Shown here one piece after another: positions 12,101-24,100 of a stretch of DNA of 64,000 nucleotides. Under the pieces are notes generated by a model that saw nothing but the letters and a program-made list of their open reading frames with translations, did no database searches and was not told the DNA's origin. The translations under genes were made by a program, and so were the position numbers. The DNA is from Endomychus coccineus (taxonomy: Eukaryota > Arthropoda > Insecta > Coleoptera > Endomychidae): NCBI GenBank assembly GCA_958510875.1, contig OY294069.1:3224001-3288000 (forward strand), read 5' to 3'. Positions within the stretch are counted from its first letter, which is position 1. Every line of letters begins with the position of its first letter.

Positions 12101-15100
12101 ACTTCGGTATCCTAGCAATCTAAATAGGATGTTTTTTAATTAACAAAGGTTGACAGCATCCAAACTAAATAATCTTTGAACAGCGAAATTTAAAATAATT
12201 ATCGAAAAGGCTGATAAAAATGACTTGGGAGATATCTTATATGCAGCTCGGGAAGCTTCTTCTAGTTTACTTGCGGTGAAACTAAGGAGAGGTACGAGAA
12301 AGTATATAATATGTTCTGCGAATGAAGAAACACCAAAAAATTTGCAGGAATTGATGAAAACCTAATGCTGGCTTATCTTACTCCTTTTACTCTAAAAGAA
12401 GTTGTGATATTCCTGATTCTATATCAAAATTCAGTGCGGGTCATTAAGGTTACGTAGAAAATGATTAAATTTAGCCAACTACAAGCAAAAAACCATAATT
12501 GATAATAATACGAGTTAATTCACTGGAACGAAATAAACAAAAGAAATTGATTGATTTTTTAAAACATTGAAAGAATCATCATAATTAAATTCTCCGTTTT
12601 TAAGCTTTTACCTAATGAACTTGGATGTGCCTAGAACCTATAAACTGAACTGACTTGGCTTTGATAGTTCAAGAGCTACTGTAAGGTAGGGGAGGTATAC
12701 AAGTTCATCTTTTTCTAAATGGTAAACTACTTCTTATTCAACATTACGATTTATATGATTTGAAATTATCATTTTAATTACAATTTTAGATCTTTATTTA
12801 CGTATGATTACTCTTCGAGTATTTCATAACAGGAAAGGATAAGAAAAACCTGTCATATCAAATCATATTATGTCTGGTATAAAATACTGGCACGCTATCT
12901 TTCTTAACGTATTATCCCTTATCCTAAAAGCTCAGTTATTCTGTTATTAAATCTGTCCTAAGACTGCATTTCTTGAGGGTTGATATATTTATTGTTTCCT
13001 GGTATCGTATATCTGTGAGAACTACACTCTAGTATTTGTCAGTTATTTTTTTTGAGAACATAATCGTTAGGATGTGAGAATCACTTCCTTGCTAAATCGT
13101 TTAAAAAATGAATTGTTTACCAACTTATACCTTTATTACAACCACGATCCAGCAATAATCTTCATTTGAACAAGGTTTTGGTGGTAGGAATGGACAAATA
13201 TAAGTCAATTTAATGTATTTCAATTTAAAAAAGTTTAAAAAGCGAGAAGGGGTATGTTGGACAATTACCAAAGAAGTTTCAAGGGATTTTATGTACACGC
13301 CACCTGATATGTCTAAGGGCAAATGAACCGCCACTTATACCAATGCAATAAGTTAAGAAGTGACCTACAGTTTTTGAGAATATAAGTATAAGCTATATGA
13401 TCATGCCTGGACTAACTAAAATCTTTCTTTTTTTATATGTATAAATAGAAAAATGGATAGGTTATTATCCAAATTACGTATGAATACATTTGTGGTATGT
13501 CAATCGAATAATATTAGCATAGGGCTACGTTCTTGTAAAAAAAGAGTTATCATGTGCCCTGAATAACTGCACCCATTTCTAATCAGATCGTTGAAACGCA
13601 TTTGTCTCAAACAGAACATTCCTTCCAATATTCAATTCTGGAACCGCTTCCTCAATATCCTTGGAATGTTATTCCACAGTATAGGCTAGGTTTGCTATTA
13701 CTCTGTCTCCAGTAAGAGAACTTCAAGTTTTCTTGGGAGAAGTTCCCTCCCGCAATATTTTTGTCTAGCCACAACAAGAGGTTGGAATAATGTTATTTTA
13801 GGGAGTTATAATTGTGAAAAACTCATTGAAACATAAAAATATTAACAGCAAGTGAATTAGGAATTGAATCAACAATTCCAAATTATACTATGTTTTAGAA
13901 AATCTTCTCAACGTGTGAGGAGCAATTTTTATAACTCAACCTTGTCGACTCATCTTTTGTTATGCTATAATAAGTATAACAAATGTATAACATGTTTTAA
14001 TGAACATTATTACGAGAAAAGAAAATATTGTGAGTTTATCTAATTTAGGATGAATCTCTAAAACCGTAGCTATTCCTCATATGGAGGAGCGTTAATCATA
14101 AATTAATAAACATCAATTTTTCATGAGATGAAGCTTTATCGATATAATCTTATGAATCTAATTATTTGACTTACTGTAGAATAACCAGTCGGCGATGGGA
14201 CTCACAGCAATTCCACATTTATACACTTTTTGTTGATTACCTAATCCTAATACCATGGAAGTCACATAACCCCCGTAACCCCAACCCCACAAACCCACTC
14301 GCGTCTTATCCAGATATTTATATTTATCGAACAAATGTTCAAGTACTGATACTTGATCTTGCACTTCGATCCCACCCAACTGATGATAAAGTAACCGATC
14401 ACTGAGTCCACTGGCTCCTCGTACGTCCAATCTAACATAAACCACGTCACAATGACTCGACATGTAAGTTCCCCAATCCACTCGGAACATTTCCGTTACT
14501 GCTTTGCTGCCTGGCCTGCCATTACTGAAAAGGAAAACAGATTGTAGATTATACCAGGAAATAATTTATGCTAGTAATTAATATAGTCGTCAGTTGTACA
14601 CTGACTTCTCAAATCCCCACTCGAGGGTGTTCACCTGGCTCCAGAGGTAGGCACTCCAGAGGGTTCACCGGGTACCCGAGGAGGACAAACAGCCAGTTAG
14701 TCAACTCCCAATTGGTACCGAGTAGGTGGTTAATGCCCTGAAGAGACTTAGCACCATTTTCGTATCTACTTTCTGGATCTCCTTAGTATCGTATAGCTCT
14801 ATCGAGAGTGCTCTGCTTCTTGGGGGGAGCACTTGATGTTAAGCATCTGCATATGCAATGTGTATTGATGTTTCTATTTTCCGTTTGTACCACCTGTACA
14901 AAAGCGAATCGTTAAGGTTCATCCTGTGAAGGTGCTGGTTAAACGGTCCCTATCCTGTCAGTATGTGTGTCAGCAGTTTGGTCTCACTTGCTGAGACCAG
15001 TCTTCATCAATCACAAACTAACACACTAACTGTTTATTGAAGAAGGAAATCTAGAACTACAAATAGATAGGAGGATACGACTGGGCTGGATATAGGGGAC

Positions 15101-18100
15101 GCATCTGAAGGATGGTTATAAACATGGAAATATTAGAGCAGAAGGCAAATGGAGTGGGGTGATAATATTATGAAGACAATGAGAAAGAAAAGCGGAGTGG
15201 GAGGATCTGAGACTTGGTGGAAAGATGAGGTTGGAAAGAAAGAGCAGGACTAGACCTGCAATGGGAGAAAATCATTTCTTTAGACCTCCATGCCGCTTTT
15301 TCATGAGCTCATTTGTTGAAACAGCCAGACGATGAAGCCAATGATCATCCGTTTAGGGCACAGATAAAACTGACACTTCCAAAAATGTTTGGACAACCTA
15401 GATGTTCCAACATCATCTGCCTAAAGCAAATGTCTCACCATCGTTTGGCTAGTTCTACTGATAAGCTCATGAGAACAGCGAAACAGGTTCCAGAAAATAA
15501 TACACGTGTTGTGACAGTTCAACTACGGAGAATCGAAAGTTTGTCTATCGATTCGAACGCGCATATTATTATTACATTACATTAAATACGATCTTACATT
15601 CGCCTTCATATCATGATTTGACTCCAATTGAATTCATTTGGTGTGTTATGAAGAATAAAGTGATAATAGATGATGTTTCCTCAACGTACCGATGTTTTGA
15701 ATATCTTTTCCTTATAGATAATAATATTGAGGTATACGTAATTTAAAAATAACTCACACTTCAACAAGGACAGGATAAGCAGCATCCCGCAACTCTTCCC
15801 GCCAACTCGGTGGAAGGAGGAGTTGTACTTGAGCCCTATTACCTTGGGGCAAAGGCACCTCGAACGATTTCTGTTTTGGTAACGCAAGTTTTTGGAGTAA
15901 AGGTGTGAGCGTAGGTCTTGTGTCGTAGAGAACTTTCAAAAGTTTATGCGTGGACGCATTATGAATGCCTGATAATGGAAGACCTGGTCCTTCACACTGA
16001 AGTACGTAAAACGAATTGCTCACCGGGTCGATTCGGGGATTCACCTGCAAATAATAAATTATCAATAGAAATGGTGATTTTTTCCTTTGGTCTCTCATTA
16101 TAACGACGTCTACAAATCTATTTTGATAGTTTTCTTGTCGAAATGTGTCGGTATATTGATTTTACTTATTTTGACTTTTCCCAACCAACCCCAACTTACA
16201 AATATAATGGGAACTTACAGGGCAATGGTAAATTTTATATTGAATATTTAAAAAGAGCATGTTGTGCCATTTGCAACATACATTGGAGGCATTTTCATAC
16301 TTATCCATGATTATGCTCGACCACACGCAAAAGAATTGTGGAACTATATCTTAAGGAGGTTGCAATTCGCAAGATGGTTCAGCCTTCGAGAAGCCAATTG
16401 AGTGCATATGGCACTCCATGGGGTAACGGCTAAGATCAATGCCGAGCCTCCCAAATATATTAGATGATCTTGTTTCGAGACTGATCAATCACTACGATCA
16501 AACTGATCATAACTAATTGAGAACGTTGATTTTTAGTATGAAGGATCGTTGTCAAGCTGTAATAAACATCAGAGTTTCGTGTTCCCAATAATTGATGTTT
16601 TCTTTCTCTATTTTGTATTAGAATTTCTATGAAAAACTGTTAGTTTTGATGTGGGCTACCCTTTTTAAACAAAACTTATGTATCATTTGTAAAATTTGGA
16701 ATTTAGAGTAATTTGAGTTAATTTTAGTGCGCAGTATATACCTAATCAACATTCTGTTATCCAATGTTTTCTATTCTCAATGAATTAGTATTGCTGATAA
16801 AGCCGAAGCTATTACCAACACGTTCCTATCATGCCCCAGTTCACAATGTTCTAGTTGAGTCATAAAAAACTAGATTAATTGTTTGACGGCTGAAAAGCTT
16901 TCATCTGTTTGTAACGCGCTTTTCTGGCTTTTGCATGACATAGCTAACGGTATTGACATCCCTGAGCCAATAAAAACGATACGAGACGTCTGCAAAGGCT
17001 TAACAATTGCACGTAATAATAGGACTAGAAATGAAATTATTCAAGACTCGAGAGCAAAATGCAACATCCAAGCAGCATTCTTGTGTAAAACGTCAGGAAC
17101 TATTTGTATCAGACGGTGTTGCAGCGGGTTTCGTAGTCGAAAATTCATCATCTCATCAATAAAACGAGATATTGTACGGCATAGAAAGAATATACGACGG
17201 AACCAAATACCTTTTGTTTCGAAAGATAGCTACAGTTTCTAGTTGTTGCTGTATATACTATAGGTGGAATTATGTAATACAGTATCTTCGATAGGATTGA
17301 ATATAGCAAAATTTAATATGTTTCACTAACGCCCAGTCCGTCTTAATAACATTACTTTTTTGTTTTGTTGTTGAAATTTAAATTGTTATGTTAATAAAAT
17401 TTGAATTGAGACAATTGAGTCTTCAACAAAAAAAGTGGTCATTTTCTAGAGACGCTAGCAATCCTTTTCACTAATTTATATTGTGCTAATTAATCGGGAC
17501 GACATTTATCACGTAATTCTTACCCACCCAGAACCCCCGTTGGCTCTGTAACAGGGACTGCGCCAAATATTGCAGAGAGCCATTATACTCTTGTCAAGGA
17601 AGTTATGATATTCCTGATTCTATATCAAAATGCAGTGCGTGCCCATAAGGTCCCTTGGCGTCTTATCCTCGACTTACCTATGATTACTCTTATAGTATTT
17701 GATAACAGGGAAGGATGAGAAAAACCTATTATCATCCCTTATCTTAAACGTCCAGTTGAGAAGGGCTGAATGAGTGACCCGGAAGAAGGAAATCTTTCAA
17801 AGAATTACCTTCTACCAATAAATCAGAAGAAGATGGACTATCTCAAAGAAGGACAGTATCACGATATTGTGAAATTGGTTCCTATTTTGGAATAAATTTA
17901 TTAGAGTTGTTCTAAGCTTTTTTACCAACATCATTGCTTGGTTATTTGAGAAACTCTATTAGTCTGCATTTTCCAGAAATGTTTAATGTTGGTTTCAGTA
18001 TTTCTAATTCATTGAATCTTGTAGAATTCAATACATTTTGAACACTTTATTTTCACTAAAGAATTTAAAAATAGCATGTAATTTTCCAAAGGGAAAAAAC

Positions 18101-21100
18101 AGTTTCCCTTGGTTTTCCAAAAACTTCTATCCTGTGACTTATGGGGTTTCTCAAATAAGTAAATGATTTGGAAAAATACAACTTTAGGCTATAACTTAAA
18201 ATTGCACCATTTTTGTTTAAATTTTCTCGCCGCCACTGGACTATACAGAAAAAAGAGCGTTGAAAATGTGAAAGTTATTTTCTTCTAACTTCACAAGAAC
18301 CACGATATTTACATGTGTACAAGCTTTTATTTATAACTCAAAAACAGAAGACGATAGCAAAGTTTTGTTTCCGCCAGTGAGTTTGTCTCAAAAAAAATAA
18401 TGTAAGTTTCATTTTTTGGTATCTCCTATTGTAACCGAGTCACCCTATATAAACATTGAAATTTGCCCGCCCTGTACGGTAACAACTTGTTAAATTGTTC
18501 GAATTGATGATAAACTAGTAAATAACGCCAAATATCCAATTCAGGAATCTCCTGTGGGATGTTTACTATTGGATAGATCTCGGAGGTGTGTTATACTTAC
18601 CAACGCGTTAAAATGTGTACAATTACCATAAAGATATCGACTACTCCACAATACATCACCCAGGTCGCACGTAATACAGTGAGACTCGAGTCGACGTGGA
18701 TCGTCAGTAGACGGATCACGTACGACGAATAGATGTCTTTGACCTGGCTTCCGTTCCTCGGTGGCCAAATAATAACTGGAAATATAAAACGGTTACAGGT
18801 TATGTTCCAGACGCCTCTATCAGTATGTAGGAGAAATGGAATTAATAAAATAAATATATAGCATACAATCTGACATGAGAGAACAATGAAAGTCCTGGTA
18901 ATCGAATAAACTTGATTATATCGAATTCCAGTTTATTTGACTCCCAGGACTTTCATTTGTTTCTTCAGTTGTTCCCTGGACTGTATGTGAAAATCGTGTA
19001 ACTCTCAACTGTTGCTGTGAGTTATTGGGAACGGAAGTTCTTACCTCAAAATCTCCCGAAGGTACATATCCATTTTCATGCAGAAAGGATAGCATATTCT
19101 TCTAGTCTATCAACATGTCTCTATGACTTTTCTATTCTTTGATTAAATTAAACAAAAGAACCTATAATGTTCAATAGAAAAATGCTTGACAATGGAGGGG
19201 TGACTAGCTTGAGCTCGCCTAGTCCACCTATCTGGAATATCATACCATGTAAATATCTGTAGAAAGGGAGAGATCGCCCATCCTTCTACGATGTTCTAGA
19301 GAAGTTGATGAATTCGTAAGTGTAACATCATCAATCAGACAAATAACTCTATTCTGTATAGAATCCAAGAGCGTCAACGTATGTTTGGGAGCTGAACTCC
19401 ATACATATGAAGAGTACTACTTTGGACTTAAAATTTAACTTTTTGAGTTTTATTTACATCAAATTATCATTTGGCACACTTTGAGAGAAACATGCTGCAA
19501 ACGAGTGGTCGTGAACGTACTGCAGGAGGCCTTTCAGTACGAAGGATACAGCACCCTTGGTTATGCCGACATCATAGTTGCTTTGGCACAAGGAAGATAC
19601 AACATCAAGGTCAGAGGTCGAATGCAAGATGCTATGAACCTGGGTATTACATGGCAGGACCGCCACAAAGCCCCCACTCCAAAATGCAAATTGAAGGGCC
19701 TGGGATCTCTTACACTTGGAGGAGAAACCCTACAAATGAAGGGGGATGTCGAATATCTCGGGATGATACTAGACTCGGAGCTGCCTTGGAACCAACATTT
19801 GGAAAAGGTAACAAAATGACAAGACTAATCATAGTTCAAAGACTTGGATGTCTTGGGATCATAGAAGCTTGAAATCTACGCCCACTGCAGCAACAGAAAC
19901 ACACTGGGCCGGGACACATAAGAATCGTGACCAAGGACGTGTTAGGCATGATAACAGATCACATTTCAAAACGATACTCTTTCCACAACACATTCAAGAT
20001 ATTAATACCAGATAGAACTGAAGGGGAAAACAGAAACCTGGGCATCATTTTACAACGAAAGATCTGGTCTTCCAAACGGGTCTAAGACAGAAAAAGGTGC
20101 AGCGGCAGTCGCATACTCAAAAACTCAAAGACCGGCTTCAGCTATTCAATGGGCAAATACACTTACGCTTTTCGAGCAGAGGTACATGCAAATCTTCAAT
20201 ACGCGAAGGAAAACAATCGGAGATCCATCGAAGATGAGCAGATCCATATATTGACGGACAGTCAGGTTGCACTTAAGGCAATGAGAAGTCAGAAAGTGAC
20301 ATCCCGACCGGTATGGGTATGCAAAGAGGAACCTCAAAACACTGGCACAACGGAAACGTGTTAAGGTGATCTGGCTGCCGATGCCGGGACATTATGGAGC
20401 TGCGGCAATGAAAAAGCCGACTTCCCTCGCACCTAAGATGGCGTAGTCAAAGTTCGACGAGCTTTTCTTCGATTTGGACTTTGACGAGATATGCCGGTCA
20501 CTCAAGTGTGTTTTGGACTTCGACTTTCACCCCGAAACTTGACTCGCAATTAATAGGATTGTCTGCACTTCGGGTCTTGTTCATAACATATATACACTTC
20601 TCCCCTCTCGCGCTGTTTATTTTAAGTACTAGAGGAAGAGGAGGAGCCTATTAGTGGTCATGGCATTTTACTCACACTCGTTACGGTATCCGTTGAACAT
20701 TGATCATAATTTCTTCAGAAAGGAACATTGTGCAGGTATTCCTAGAGCTATGCTGATTCGTCACTGTATGCATTTATACTTACAATTACAATTCACTATA
20801 GATCAGTTGTAGGTACTCACATGAAGTTGTTAAAAGTATCCCAGGCAAGTATCTTATCAACTTCGTGCCTTCCATGACTGAGAACAGCAATGTGCTTTTG
20901 TGTGACGGTGACATGTTTGATGTGAGTGTAAGTCTCCGTGTTGCCCTCTTGCACCGTTGCCAATATGAGAAAACTGTCGCCGTCCGGTGAGAACATCGGA
21001 TGTTCTTGCATCTCCAGCCAAGCTCTCTCGGATGCCCTTTCGGCGTGAATCTGCAACCGAAATTCGATTACGTCCGGTCGATTTCGTCGCTGTTCGCATA

Positions 21101-24100
21101 TATCAAGTATAAGATGAATCGTCTCTAGCAGTTTTAAGCTTAGTGCCTCATCTATTGAAATCTCGCATTGGAATTCACAATACAGGGGTCAGTAATGCTG
21201 AAAATTTTCCTGACACGACTCAATTTCCTGATATCGCGTCTCTATTTTGTCAGAAATTCAATCTCTTAATAATGATTACGAGAACAACGCAGATCAATAT
21301 TGTTACGATCCTGAAAATGTAAAATGAAAGTGATGAAGGACTAGGCAAACGTCACTTTCATGATACCACAGAGAAATTAATTTAATGTAGCCTTCTTATG
21401 AAGTAACTATGGTCCATTATCTATAAATTTTAGAATTATCTCTATGACGACAAACACGTCACTTTTTCGATGACTCAATTTTAAAATATTGATTTCGGAC
21501 ACTTCTGTTGAATGATCGTGATATATACGTAGCCAGGAAGTCGGTCAAATTAGCAAACTAGCTGACAAATTACAAATCGGAAAAACCATTTTTAAATTTT
21601 TGCACCAATTAAACAATATTTTTTTTTGGCGACACCGAACTAAATCAATGTAAGAAATCAGAAACAAATGGATTGGGTTTTGTCAGTAAGGTCTCTGTAG
21701 TCTTTATCGATCAATAACAACACAAACTCATAGTTATAGACAGCAGTTTCTTTCTAGAATTGATGAGCTTCATGAGAAGAGAGAAACAGCCGTCTAGAAC
21801 TATTAGTTCATACATCATGGATGTATTTTTATTAAAGATATTGGAATTTAAAAAAAGATTGATTGTATAAACTTTTCGTTACAATGAGGAATAACGAATA
21901 AGGTCTTAAAATGCAAGGGTAGCTCTGAACTAATTTAGGGGCTTATAATTCAATTTTTTCTCATTCTAGTGAATAGTTTGTGATGATCAATCTTATTTTG
22001 AATTCCAAGTGTACATTCAGACCATCTATCTATCGGTTGCGTTTAAGACCGAAGGATTGAGACCTGAGCGATTCTTGAACTCTAAACAGAGAGGAACGTT
22101 AGACCTAACCCGTAGAGTCGCGTTAAGATCGTGAATCGTGTTCAGCTATGTGGGCCAAACTGGAAAGAACCTCCTCATATGAAGAAAAATAGTTGTGAAT
22201 AATCAGCGTTAGCCTCATTTCTGAAGAAAGTTCATCACTCTTGAAACATGACGAATATCCAGGTAATTTAGAAAGAAATGGAAATGTATAGGCGAAAAAG
22301 GAATTCAACGAATTGAAATTTATCTCCACCTGAGTAATTTCTTATATACCTTATTGATCCCGAAAATTATTCAAACTATTTTGATTCCAAATTTAGTTAA
22401 CTCTGACGATGGCTAGTTGGTAGCTGGAAGGTCTTCAGTACTTTTAACAATATTTTTAGAGGATAATGGTTTCTTATTTAAAGTATTTGGGGGAAAATCT
22501 TACTAATTTCAACACTTTAAAGCTACATGACCAATGGTAACGGAGTAATCGTCTCCCTTCACTTTTGTTTCATAGGCTCACATGGACATTACCTCATAAA
22601 TTGTCTAGATGAATTCAGAAAATATCCAAACTAATACTCCTCGAGATTTTTTTTTCAGATGGCTCAGCATACTTACTTCACACTACATGTGCAGGAAGTA
22701 CAAAGTTATAAGAGTGTATACTTCTCAACTCAGCTGAACAGAAGAAATTCTATCGTTTTAGTGTTTACTTTGTGATTTGAAATTATATCCATATAGTAAC
22801 AGTTGATACTACTATGTTAGTATGTTGATATTACATTTATTTGTAACGTCCGTTACTCGAGTCTCTTCATTCGATATTCGAAGTGATTATCTATATAATA
22901 GTATCCTAAAATTCAAGACGTGAAGCTTGATTATTAATCGTGACGTAACGTAACGAATACAAACAAGACAACATTTATAAACACACAATTGCACTCGTTA
23001 GTACATAAAAACGTTACATTACTCCATCTGTATACGTGATTATGTCTAATTATGTAAAATTAAAATCTAAAGAGACGCTAACTGACCTCTACACAAGTCC
23101 AGTTGGGTGCATGACACGCGGAAACGATGCTGAGGTTTTGCGCTCTATTCATCCAAACCACGGACACCAACGTGTTCTTGTGTCCGATCCAGCCTGCCGA
23201 TGTCAAGTAGTAATCCCTGCAAATCATTGGATTAGTTCTGTGACCACATGTGACAACAACGTGCGGTCAACTGATTACTCGATTGTGGGCGTTCTAATAG
23301 CCGTATTAACCGCCAGCTCGTTCACACCGCATATTCAAATACGTTCCGTTGAACAATGACACCGTTAATGAAAGCGATTCGTCTGTAAAGCTAGCTCTAA
23401 GCGCTTAATCTATTGACCAACGATTACCTTATGTTAAAAAGAACGTTGAATGTCATTACGTTTATCAAACCATATGATTCCAATTTAGAACTACAACAGT
23501 TCATTTTGAAAAAACAAGTTTGAAAAAGCATTACAGGATTCATGCGAGCAATACCCAAAGCAGCATTAGGAGCAATGCTTCGCCTTCGACCCGTTGACAT
23601 TCACGTAGGAAGTAGTTACAGCATCTGCACTACAACTGAATTAGGTCAAACTGTGGTAGTAAGGAAGACAAATACTGACACCCCTCCTGTTCATTCTCTA
23701 TATTTTGACTTCACGAGAGAAGAACCTATAATGTTCGAAGATCATCGTGTTAGACAGCGGTGGAATGTTTGGACAGGAGATAGGCATTAACATTATTCTT
23801 GGAGTGTTTGGAGGTTATAGGCGTAACGAAATACCTCACTGGGTAAAGAGTTCCGTAACTTCGCCGTTCGATAGAAAAATGAAGTCTTGTAGGAATAGGT
23901 TCGAGCTTGACAATGTAGGGGTGCCAAACTTCAAACATGTGAACAGTACTTCTGGTGAAGTCGAGTTTGTGCTTTGTAGATTATTAGGAGCTGTTGAGAT
24001 GTAAAAAAGTTCTTGGCACGGAATAGAAGACCAAGTTTTTGTGGAGCTGTTTCCGCACATGATTATCACATGAGAGGGTGCTGTTTGTGGTGTTAGTGGT

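Larger units (their letters stand above)
21051..23086. other. Intron 9
   Basis: Contains an inverted pair of hammerhead-like relics near 21.73-21.80 kb and a Penelope-like fragment at about 22130-22500. No host coding sequence is seen. Confidence 0.6.

Noticed and set aside
16883..17242. 119-codon ORF on the plus strand in intron 11
   Set aside because: No family recognised and no sign of selection visible; it may be mobile-element debris.
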